A stretch of 64,000 nucleotides of DNA, taken from the NCBI RefSeq assembly GCF_040096225.1, contig NZ_JBBMFC010000006.1, positions 62,001 through 126,000 of the forward strand, in the 5' to 3' direction. Within the stretch, counting starts at the first letter, position 1, and every line of letters begins with the position of its first letter. The position numbers and the translations under genes are program-made. This DNA is from Hominiventricola aquisgranensis (GTDB taxonomy: Bacteria > Bacillota > Clostridia > Lachnospirales > Lachnospiraceae). Positions 7,878 to 16,800 of this stretch are shown one piece after another. The notes under the pieces are model-generated. The model did not search any database, had not been told where the DNA came from, and was given only the letters and a program-made list of their open reading frames with translations.

Positions 7878-10547
7878 TTATTTTTTATATAATACTCTAA
7901 TAGAATTCAGTACACACAGCATGGCAACACCGGTATCGGCAAATACAGCCATCCACATGGAAGCGAATCCGCACAGTCCCAGGATCATAACGGCGATCTT
8001 GATCACCAGAGCAAATATAATGTTCTGCCAGGAGATGGCTACTGCGGATTTTGCAATACGTAAGGCATCCGGGATTGCAGACATGCTGGAAGTCATAAAG
8101 ACTACATCAGCAGCCTCAATGGCAGCGTCAGCACCGCTTCCCATGGCAGCTCCTACATCCGCACCGGCAAGCACCGGAGCATCGTTGATTCCGTCACCTA
8201 CGAACATGACGGAAGTGTAGGTTTCACGCAGTTTTTTCAAAGTTGAAAGCTTATCCTGTGGCAGCAGTTTTGCATGCACTTCATCAATACCAGTCTCTTT
8301 TGCAACCGCTTCTGCACTGTTCTGTGCATCACCAGTCAACATGGCAGTCACAATATTCTGCTTCTTGATTGCTGCGATCGCGGATTTTGCGTCTGCCTTG
8401 ATCGTATCTGAGATCACCAGATATCCGGCATATTCACCTTCAATGGCAACCAGGACCTCTGTTCCGAATACTTCGTTATTATAAGCAGAAATGTTAATGT
8501 TGTGATGCTCCATCAATTTCTTGTTTCCGCAGAGGATCACATTTCCATCCATGACAGCAAGGATACCTTCACCGGCAATCTCTTTTAAAGTAGATGGACG
8601 TGTAAGCTCCATGCCTTTTTCTTTGGCAGCGGTTACAATACTGTTTGCAATGGGATGAGTGGATACCTGCTCGCAGCTTGCAGCCAGACGAAGAAGAGTA
8701 TCCTCGTCGGTATTGCCAACAGTTACGGTCTTCTGCAATACAAAGTTTCCTTCTGTAATGGTTCCTGTTTTGTCCATAACAACAGCTTTGACATCAGCCA
8801 TAGATTCAAGTGCAACACCGCCCTTGAAAAGGATGCCTTTCTTGGAACCTGCTCCAATACCGGAGAAAAACGCCAGCGGAACACTCAATACCAGTGCGCA
8901 AGGGCAGCTCATGACCAGGAAGGACAGAGCGGTGTAGATCCAGTAGTTCCAGTCACCACCGGCAACAAGCGGCGGAAGAACAGCAGTTCCCAGTGCCAGA
9001 AATACAACGATCGGAGTGTAGACTCTGGAGAACTTGGTAATAAAACGGTCTACCTTCGGCTTGCTTGCCGCAGCATTTTCAACGGAATCCAGAATACGAG
9101 TCACCATAGATTCAGAAAGTGGTTTCTGTACCTTCAGTTTTAACTGACCGGAAGTATTGACACAGCCGGACAGAATCTCATCACCGACCTCTACATGAAC
9201 CGGAACCGGCTCACCAGTGATCGGAGAAGTATCAATACGGCTATCACCTTCTACGACAACACCGTCCAGAGGGATTCTGTCGCCAGGACGAACGAGGATA
9301 ATATCAGCAACGCAGGCATCCTCCGCAGGAATCACACGGATCTCGTCGCCTTCTACCAGATTTACAGTCTCAGGACGCATATCGACCGCATTCATGATCT
9401 GAGAACGGCTGCGCTCTACTGCCTTTTCTTCAAAATATTCACCGATACGATAGAACAGCATAACACCGACTGCTTCCGGGTAAGATTTGATGGCAAATGC
9501 ACCAAGGGTTGCCACACTCATCAGAAAATTCTCGTCAAAAATCTGTCCTTTGGTCAGGTTGCGGAGTGCGGTAAATACTACTTTCCAGCCAAGAACTGCA
9601 TAGGCAACTACATAAGCGGCAAGCATCAGCGGACTTGTATATCCTATGTGCTCCAGAACTTCCATAACAATGAAGAGAACAGCACCGATGATGATGGAGA
9701 GAGTAGTCTGCGTCTCTTCGGACATGCCGGACTCTTTTTCTTTTGTTGCTTCAGAACGGGTACGCTCCTTTTCGTGGATCGTTACATCAGGCTCCATGGC
9801 AACACATACCTCACGGATCTTCGGAAGGATACGATCCGGATTCTGCGCAGAGATGCGAAGCTGCTTGGTAGCAAATGTAAGAACTGCCTCGTCTACTTCA
9901 TCCATCTCATTGATCCGACGCTCCAGCTTGGCTGCACAGTTGGCACAGTCCAGACCTTCGATGATATAGGTCTTGGTACGGATGCCGCCTGCAGGCTGAT
10001 CCTTCAGAACGACCTTAACTTCGGACTCGATAGAAGAACAGATCTTCTGAATCTGAGGAAGCAGGGCATCGTAATCTTCAGCAGTGATACGAAGTTGTTT
10101 GGTTGCATAAGTAATGGTAGCTTCTGCTACGCCAGGAAGTTCATTGATCCGGGATTCCATCTTGGCAGCACAGTTGGCACAACCAAGGTTCTCAAGAATA
10201 TATACACGTTTTCCGTGAGCCTTCGGAATATCATGGTGGTGATGCTCATGCTCCTCATGATCGTGATCATGTCCGCAACCACAGCCGCATTCGTCATCGT
10301 GATGATGGTGATGCTCATGCTCCTCATGGTCGTGATCATGTCCACAGCCGCAGCCGCATTCGTCATCGTGATGGTGATGATGCTCATACTCCTCATGGTC
10401 GTGATCATGTCCACAGCCGCAGCCGCAGCCGCATTCGTCATCGTGATGATGGTGATGCTCATGCTCCTCGTGATCATGATCATGTCCACAGCCGCAGCTA
10501 CATTCGTCATCCTGGTGGAGAAGTAACTCTCTGACCTTCATACTCAT
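7878..10547 (-). CDS. Zn/Cd/Pb-type heavy-metal P1B ATPase with His-rich N-terminus
   Basis: An 889-residue metal efflux ATPase. Order: four metal-binding repeats (about 13-106), two HMA domains with GCANC and DCANC motifs (about 113-260), membrane helices, the CPCALVLS ion-path motif, the phosphorylation site DKTGT, the nucleotide motif HPIA, and GDGINDAPVL. CPC followed by ALVLS fits the Zn/Cd/Pb subgroup (ZntA/CadA) better than copper CopA, whose motif is usually CPCALGLATP. The start is set by AGGAGG nine bases before the ATG. It has its own sigma-A promoter on the minus strand with an ArsR-like inverted repeat. Divergent from a TetR gene. No metallochaperone or ArsR gene is adjacent. Confidence 0.93.
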   Translation of the reverse strand: MSMKVRELLLHQDDECSCGCGHDHDHEEHEHHHHHDDECGCGCGCGHDHDHEEYEHHHHHDDECGCGCGHDHDHEEHEHHHHHDDECGCGCGHDHDHEEHEHHHHDIPKAHGKRVYILENLGCANCAAKMESRINELPGVAEATITYATKQLRITAEDYDALLPQIQKICSSIESEVKVVLKDQPAGGIRTKTYIIEGLDCANCAAKLERRINEMDEVDEAVLTFATKQLRISAQNPDRILPKIREVCVAMEPDVTIHEKERTRSEATKEKESGMSEETQTTLSIIIGAVLFIVMEVLEHIGYTSPLMLAAYVVAYAVLGWKVVFTALRNLTKGQIFDENFLMSVATLGAFAIKSYPEAVGVMLFYRIGEYFEEKAVERSRSQIMNAVDMRPETVNLVEGDEIRVIPAEDACVADIILVRPGDRIPLDGVVVEGDSRIDTSPITGEPVPVHVEVGDEILSGCVNTSGQLKLKVQKPLSESMVTRILDSVENAAASKPKVDRFITKFSRVYTPIVVFLALGTAVLPPLVAGGDWNYWIYTALSFLVMSCPCALVLSVPLAFFSGIGAGSKKGILFKGGVALESMADVKAVVMDKTGTITEGNFVLQKTVTVGNTDEDTLLRLAASCEQVSTHPIANSIVTAAKEKGMELTRPSTLKEIAGEGILAVMDGNVILCGNKKLMEHHNINISAYNNEVFGTEVLVAIEGEYAGYLVISDTIKADAKSAIAAIKKQNIVTAMLTGDAQNSAEAVAKETGIDEVHAKLLPQDKLSTLKKLRETYTSVMFVGDGINDAPVLAGADVGAAMGSGADAAIEAADVVFMTSSMSAIPDALRIAKSAVAISWQNIIFALVIKIAVMILGLCGFASMWMAVFADTGVAMLCVLNSIRVLYKK
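10230..10511 (-). repeat. four in-frame tandem repeats coding for metal-binding units
   Basis: Four near-identical units of 69-75 bp in the N-terminal part of the P-type ATPase. Each codes for DDEC, then two or three GC pairs, then HDHDHEE and a run of histidines. Unit 2 has one additional CG pair. The high nucleotide identity points to recent expansion or ongoing homogenisation. Confidence 0.9.
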
Positions 10548-10602
10548 ATGGAAAATCCTCCTGTTTCATGTTGAATTGAAATAATATTTTTATATAAAAA
10601 CA

Positions 10603-10654
10603 TTTGAATATATGTTCATATGAAGATAATAGCATAGAAGCAGTGGAGATGCAA
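10603..10654 (-). promoter_or_regulatory. promoter of the P-type ATPase gene with ArsR/SmtB-like operator
   Basis: On the minus strand TTGCAT (10649-10654), 17-bp spacer and TATTAT (10626-10631) form a strong sigma-A promoter. Just after it lie the perfect palindrome TTCATATGAA (10615-10624) and the imperfect inverted repeat TGAA-N6-TTCA (10605-10618), which resembles operators of ArsR/SmtB metal repressors. Confidence 0.65.
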
Positions 10655-10686
10655 TAGAAAATGAAAAGTTTTTCCATGTCTTTTGC

Positions 10687-10715
10687 TTGCCTTTTGGAAA
10701 ATCATCCCATATACT
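10687..10715 (+). promoter_or_regulatory. promoter of the TetR-family gene
   Basis: TTGCCT (10687-10692), 17-bp spacer, TATACT (10710-10715). The -35 box and most of the spacer are nearly identical to those of the L,D-transpeptidase promoter at 17796. Confidence 0.55.
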
Positions 10716-10753
10716 TACAGACAGTAGAGTTGCCGTGGAAAGAGAGGCAGCAT

Positions 10754-11332
10754 ATGAACAGGAAAGATGAGGATAAATTCGTGGATCAGGAAAAGACACA
10801 GAAAAAAAATACTATGACGAAGGAATGTATTTTTACGGCGCTTCTGATTCTGATGGAGCAGAAGACGTATGAAGAGATCACAATTACAGATATTGCAAAG
10901 CGGGCAGGCGTGTCGCGTATGTCTTATTATCGGCTGTACCGGTCAAAGGATGATATTCTGATTCAGCATTTCAATGAAATATTTGCAGAACTTCTGAACG
11001 AAATAAAGAATACAGAAGGAATCAGCAAATATCAGTTTTCATTGTTGATCTTCCAGCAGGCAAAAGAAAATGAGCGTCTTCTGAAGGCAGTCCTTCGGGC
11101 AAAGCTCTATGAAATGGTATTGAAATGTTTTATTCAGTATTGCAGTTATTTAGTTGAGAAAATCTTCGGTCAGGATCAAGGACTGGATCCAGTGACGGCA
11201 GATTACCTGATCTATGAGGAAGCAGGACGGTTCAGTCTGCTTCTGCTTCGCTGGGTGGAGCGAGGCATGAAGGAAAGTCCGGAGAAGATGGCAAAGATGA
11301 TGGAACAGATTGAGGTGAACTTAACTAAATAA
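10754..11332 (+). CDS. TetR/AcrR-family transcriptional regulator
   Basis: A 192-residue regulator. The N-terminal helix-turn-helix reads ITITDIAKRAGVSRMSYYRLY (about residues 35-55 region), typical of TetR; the C-terminal ligand domain is helical and close to the TetR_C_7-type domains of DhaS-like regulators. The start is ATG 10754 after GAGAGGCAG; an open frame upstream has no ribosome site. It lies 160 bases upstream of the MMPL gene in the same direction, but that gene has its own promoter and a GTTAC-N4-GTAAC repeat, a plausible binding site for this protein. It is also divergent from the metal ATPase and could act there instead. Confidence 0.88.
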   Translation: MNRKDEDKFVDQEKTQKKNTMTKECIFTALLILMEQKTYEEITITDIAKRAGVSRMSYYRLYRSKDDILIQHFNEIFAELLNEIKNTEGISKYQFSLLIFQQAKENERLLKAVLRAKLYEMVLKCFIQYCSYLVEKIFGQDQGLDPVTADYLIYEEAGRFSLLLLRWVERGMKESPEKMAKMMEQIEVNLTK

Positions 11333-11407
11333 AGGGAGAGACTGCTAAGAAATCGTAAAGATTGCAAAACAGATAAGGAACAAATGTAACATTAGGTTTT
11401 TTGTCTC

Positions 11408-11469
11408 TTGTGATTTTAACATTCTTATATTATGCTGTTACAGCAGAAATGAAAAGTTACACATGTAAC
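11408..11469 (+). promoter_or_regulatory. promoter and putative operator of the MMPL-GLUG operon
   Basis: TTGTGA (11408-11413), 17-bp spacer, TATGCT (11431-11436). Downstream lies the inverted repeat GTTAC-ACAT-GTAAC (11456-11469), just after the expected start site. Further TGTTAC/GTAACA half-sites occur nearby (about 11385 and 11436), as expected for a TetR-type operator region. Confidence 0.55.
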
Positions 11470-11492
11470 AGCTAGGACGAGGAGGAAAAGAC

Positions 11493-13841
11493 TTGAGAAA
11501 GCTGGCAGAACTTATTGTAAATAATCGTAAGCTGTTGATGGTGATCTTTATCGCGGCAGCGATCGGTAGTGCCATCATGTCATCCCATGTGGAAGTCGTA
11601 CAGGAACTGACAGATTATCTTCCAGAAGACACTGAGACCAGACAGGGAGTTGATCTGATGGACGCTGAGTTCACGACCTTTGGTACGGCAAAGGTTATGA
11701 TCTCAAATGTAACGTATGAAGAAGCGAAGGATATCGTAGAACAGCTCAAAGACATCAAGGGCGTATCTGCGGTGGACTTTTATGAGGAAAGTGATGAGGA
11801 CGAGACAGAGATTACAGATGGGGAAGAACTGTCTGATTACTACAAAAATCTGTCCGCACTTCTGAGTATTACTTTTGACACACCGGAAGATGATCCGGAA
11901 GCACAGGGTGCAATCAAAGATGTGAGGGAAGCACTGGCCGATTATGATACCTGGTTTTACACGACGGTAGATAAAGATGATAATGCGTCACTGCAGGAAG
12001 ATATCAAGGTCATTCTGGTGATTGCTGTATTTATTATTATAGCTGTTCTGTGGTTTACATCAGGAACCTATATGGAGATTGCTATTTTCATGCTTGTATT
12101 TGCCATGGCGGCACTCCTGAATATGGGTACCAACTTTATATTCGGAAAGATTTCTTTTGTTACCAATGCAGTAGCATCCATTTTGCAGCTTGCTATGGCA
12201 ATTGATTATGCGATTATTCTGTTCCACCGTTTTATGGAAGAAAAGGCGCATACGGATACGAAGGAAGCGTTGATCCGGGCACTGGAAAAAGGCATTGTGG
12301 AGATATCATCCAGTTCTCTGACAACCATGTCTGGTATGGTGGCTCTGATGTTTATGCATTTTGGTATCGGACTGGATCTGGGTCGTGTCATGGTAAAAGC
12401 CATTCTGTTAAGTATGCTTTCTGTATTCGGATTTATGCCGGGACTGATTATGATGTTCAATCGTCAGATCGATAATACAATGCATAAAAGTTTTGTGCCG
12501 AAGATCGAGTTCTGGGGAAAAATTGTTGTTGCTGTCAGAAAATTCACGGTACCAGTATTTGTTGTAATGATCTTCGTGTGCGGATATCTGTCTAATACCA
12601 GTACCTATGCTTATGACCAGAGTTCCGTGGAATCTGCAAAGATGAATGAATATATGACATCCAAGCGGGAGATTTCCAAGAATTTTGATCTGGATAATCT
12701 GATGGCTATTGTAGTTCCTGCAGGAGATTATGACAGCGAGGCTGCGATTCTGTCGGAGATTCAGGAAATCGACAATGTGGCATCTGCTACAGGTCTTGCC
12801 AATGTTACTGTAGATGATGATGAGCAGTATGTACTGACAGACAGACTGACTCCTCAGGAGCTGGCAGACGTTACAGATATGGATATTGATACGATCCGTC
12901 TTTTGTATCGGTTCTATGCATGGAAGGAAGAGAAATACGGTGCATTTCTAAATTCCATTGATGAGTTCAAGATTCCGCTGATCTCCATGGTTGATTTTAT
13001 CTATGGAGAAGAAGAAAACGAGACCTTTGATTTTGACGAGGATCTGTCACAGGATATCAAAGATATGCACAAGACCCTGTCTGATGCGAGAGAACAGCTG
13101 GAGGGAGATAACTACCATCGCATGCTGTTTACAATCTCCGGACCGGTGGAAGGAGAGGAGACCTTTGCAACGATTGACAAGGTAAGAGATATTGCGCAGA
13201 AATATTACCATGAAGTGTATGTAGTAGGAGATTCCACCAGTGACTATGATCTGAGCAAATCTTTTACGCAGGATAATATGATCATCACGATCCTGACAGC
13301 ATTGTTCGTGGCCTTGATCCTTCTGTTTACATTTAAAAATTATAGTCTGCCGTTGATCCTTGTGGTTACGATTCAGACCAGTATTTTTATCAACTTCACG
13401 TTGCCGGCGATCCAGGGAGTACATATGTATTTCTTGAGCTATCTGATCGTCAGCTCCATCCAGATGGGTGCAACGATTGACTATGCGATCGTTATCACAA
13501 ACCGCTATATTGATTTGCGAAAGACGATCACTGACAAACGCGAGGCAGTGGTCAAGACGCTGGATCAGAGCTTTGCTACGATCATTACATCCGGTTCTAT
13601 TATGACATCTGCCGGATTCGTAGTTGGTCAGACCACCAGCAACCCGGTTATTGCCTCATTGGGAACGACTCTTGGAAAAGGAACACTGACCTCTATTGTT
13701 CTGGTTATGTTGATCCTGCCGCAGCTTCTCTATATGTTTGACGGTATCATTGCCAAGACTTATTACAAGAGCAAGCTGTCACTGGAAAACTTAAGTAAAT
13801 TAAGAGCAGAAGCAGCTGGTGAGGAGGGACAGAAAGCATGA
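11493..13841 (+). CDS. MMPL/RND-family transporter
   Basis: A 782-residue membrane exporter of the MMPL class. It has the RND two-fold plan: a membrane helix near residue 15, an outer domain (about 30-165), a first helix bundle (about 170-335), a second outer domain (about 375-595) and a second bundle (about 600-760). MMPL proteins export lipids or other hydrophobic compounds using the proton gradient. The start is TTG 11493 after GAGGAGG. The stop overlaps the start of the GLUG surface protein by four bases (ATGA), so the two are translationally coupled and probably work together. The cargo is unknown. Confidence 0.9.
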   Translation: MRKLAELIVNNRKLLMVIFIAAAIGSAIMSSHVEVVQELTDYLPEDTETRQGVDLMDAEFTTFGTAKVMISNVTYEEAKDIVEQLKDIKGVSAVDFYEESDEDETEITDGEELSDYYKNLSALLSITFDTPEDDPEAQGAIKDVREALADYDTWFYTTVDKDDNASLQEDIKVILVIAVFIIIAVLWFTSGTYMEIAIFMLVFAMAALLNMGTNFIFGKISFVTNAVASILQLAMAIDYAIILFHRFMEEKAHTDTKEALIRALEKGIVEISSSSLTTMSGMVALMFMHFGIGLDLGRVMVKAILLSMLSVFGFMPGLIMMFNRQIDNTMHKSFVPKIEFWGKIVVAVRKFTVPVFVVMIFVCGYLSNTSTYAYDQSSVESAKMNEYMTSKREISKNFDLDNLMAIVVPAGDYDSEAAILSEIQEIDNVASATGLANVTVDDDEQYVLTDRLTPQELADVTDMDIDTIRLLYRFYAWKEEKYGAFLNSIDEFKIPLISMVDFIYGEEENETFDFDEDLSQDIKDMHKTLSDAREQLEGDNYHRMLFTISGPVEGEETFATIDKVRDIAQKYYHEVYVVGDSTSDYDLSKSFTQDNMIITILTALFVALILLFTFKNYSLPLILVVTIQTSIFINFTLPAIQGVHMYFLSYLIVSSIQMGATIDYAIVITNRYIDLRKTITDKREAVVKTLDQSFATIITSGSIMTSAGFVVGQTTSNPVIASLGTTLGKGTLTSIVLVMLILPQLLYMFDGIIAKTYYKSKLSLENLSKLRAEAAGEEGQKA

Positions 13842-16800
13842 AAAAGATAATGAAATGGATGCATCGAGGCGGAGCCCTTCTTCTGATCGCCGCTATGTTA
13901 TTTACGCAGTCAGGAATTGTATCGCTGGCAGAGGAGACCGGCTCTGTGATCACTATCGCATCAGCAGAGGATCTGGTCCTGTTGGCAGACAGCGGTAAGA
14001 CAGAGAATTTTTCCACTGGAAAGACTTTTGTGATGACAGAAGATATTGACCTGTCTGAGTATGAAAACCTGTTTATCCCGATCATGGATGGTACCTTCGA
14101 CGGCGGCGGGCATACGATCACTGGCATCCGTCTTCAGGAAGAAATGTCCGATTATGGATTCTTCCGTTATGTAGGACCAAATGGAACTGTTGCAAACCTG
14201 ACGGTAGAGGCAACGGTGACCAGTGGGGAAGATCAGGAAAACATCGGTATCATTGCTGGTGATAATAAAGGAACAATCCGTGGCTGCACCAGCCGTGGTA
14301 CATTGAACGGACAGACCAATGTAGGTGGTATTGCCGGCAAAAATGAAACGACAGGAACCATTTCCCGTTGTGGCAATGAAGCAGAAGTGGACGGTAAACA
14401 GGCAACCGGCGGCATTATCGGCTACAATGAAGGAACCGTCAGTGATTGTACCAATAGCGGAAAAGTCAATACTAATCAGAAAGTGGTAAAGAGTACCACC
14501 AACGGAGAGGGAAGCATTAATATTTCGATTCCCAATGCGGTGACTGGTATGACAGCAGATGACCGTGCCAACGACACAGGTGGTATTGCGGGATATTCTG
14601 AAGGAAGTATAACATATTGTAAAAATGAAGCTACTATCGGACACGAACGTCTGGGATCTGCTACCGGCGGTGTGGTAGGACGTCAGAAGGGAAGCCTTGC
14701 TTACTCTGACAACAGCGGCGTTGTCTATGGACATAAGGATGTAGGCGGAATCGTAGGTGTGTTTGTACCTTACGAAACAGGTTCTTATGATCGCGATTAT
14801 GAGCAGGAACTGAAGGATGAGCTGGATAATTTAAGCAGTCTGATGGATCAGCTGTCAGATGTGGGAGATGGTATGGGCAATCATCTGTCCGACAACGTGG
14901 ACGTGTTGAGAGAACAGCTCAAATCCCTGAAGAATTCTGTCCGGATCTATTTTGATGATTACAGCGATATGGCATCTGACGGAAAAGACTCCATTGATAA
15001 AAATGTGGGTGAGATGAAGGATTCCATCAATCGGATGACTAATCGGATCAATATACAGCAGATTACAGATGCCATGACTAAGATTTCCGAAGATCTGGAT
15101 AAGATGCAGGAGATCATGGAGCAGCTTGAACCCTTGCTTAAGAAAGAACTTGGGGGTATGAAAGGGAAGCTGGACAGCTATCAGCAGCAGATCGAACAGT
15201 TGAAGGACACATTGAAGGGTCTGAAAGACTGGATCGATAAACTGCCGGGAGATGGATCAGGTGGCAGTGACGATGGAAACGGCAGTGGCGGAAACGGCGG
15301 CGGAAGTGGAACCGATACTGGAACCGACAGTGGAAGCGGGACCGGCACAGGAACCGAAGACGGAAGCAGCAGTGGCTCAGGTGGAGGAACCGATGATGCC
15401 GATAAGAAAGGCACGACAGGTGGCAGTGGAACAGGCACTGGCTCAGGTGAAGGAACCGATGATGCCGATAAGAAAGGCACGACAGGTGGCAGCGGAACCG
15501 GCACTGGCATTGGTGGAGGAACCGATGATGCTGATAAGAAAGGCACAACAGGTGGTAGCGGAACCGGCACTGGCATTGGTGGAGGAACCGATGATGCTGA
15601 TAAGAAAGGCACAACAGGTGACAGCAGTGAATCCAACGGAGATTCTGGTAGCAAGACCACAGAGGATGGCATCGATCCTTCACAGGCATCTACCGGAAAA
15701 ATGACAGCTGTATCCTATACCGTAGTGACCAGTAAAACACCAGCACCTGGTGAAGGTGGTTCAGATGAGGGTAATGGAGGCAGCACCGGAGACGGCGATG
15801 GTGGAGGCGCAGGATCAGATCTGACGCCAGATCAGCAGGCACAGTTGAGTGAAGCACTCCGGGAACTGGCAAAACTTAATGCGGATATTCAGAACCAGAT
15901 GGGAATCATTACCAATGCAATGGGACAGCTTTCCGGAGCAGCTTCCGATATGAAGTCAACTGTCAACAGTCTGAATAAGATGACTCATGATCTTGGAAAG
16001 ATTGCAGATGATTTCGAGGATGAATTTGACACCATGACCAACGATCTTCGCCAGAAGAGCGATCGCGTCTATGATACCTTTAAGGCAACCGGAGATCAGC
16101 TGGACAGCGACTGGGATCAGATGAGCGATTGCCTGGATCGGGTGAAGAGCCAGTTTGACAACATCCGCGGAACTATTTCTGATGCATTTGACGAGCTGAA
16201 AGACCGGATCGAGGATGGAAGCGTCTATGTGGATATATCCGAACTGGCAGACAGTATGACAGGAGACGGAAAGGTCATCGGATGTGACAATTCCGGCGAA
16301 ATCTATGCAGACAGCCAGGGAGGCGGTATTATTGGAAGTATCTCCATGGAGACCGTGAAAAATGCTGGCAAAAAGATTCTGGATCTTGGATTCGGAGACA
16401 ATGATGACGATGATGAAGATGAGGATGAGGATGATGACAGCAACAGTATTACCCGTCATGTGATGGCAGCTGTATTTATGTCTGTAAATACCGGAAGTGT
16501 AACTGTGAAAGGCAGTTACGCAGGCGGAGTGGTTGGCAGAGCAGAGTATGGTCTGATCAATTCCTGTGAGAATTACGGAGATATTCTGGCAGACGGCGGC
16601 AACTATGCAGGTGGTATTGCAGGACGTTCTGATCTGCTGATCAAAGACTGCTACACCTTAAGCGGTGTGAGCGGAGACGGATATGTAGGCGGTGTGGCAG
16701 GACGCGCAGAAGATGTGACTGGCTGTTATGTATGCTCGTACCTGGATCTGGACAGTTATGTACAGTCCACCGGAGCTGTGGCAGGAAAAGCAAAGGGTAT

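Noticed and set aside
9195..10526. 443-codon open frame on the plus strand opposite the P-type ATPase
   Set aside because: It is antisense to a clear gene, has low-complexity His-repeat antisense (Met/Val/Ala runs) and no ribosome site or family match.
15380..15625. Regular 66-bp repeats resembling a CRISPR array
   Set aside because: The units adjoin without unique spacers, keep the reading frame and code for a linker; no cas genes are present.
15181..15672. Proline/valine-rich open frame opposite the GLUG protein linker
   Set aside because: It arises from the complement of the Gly/Ser/Thr repeats; there is no start signal.
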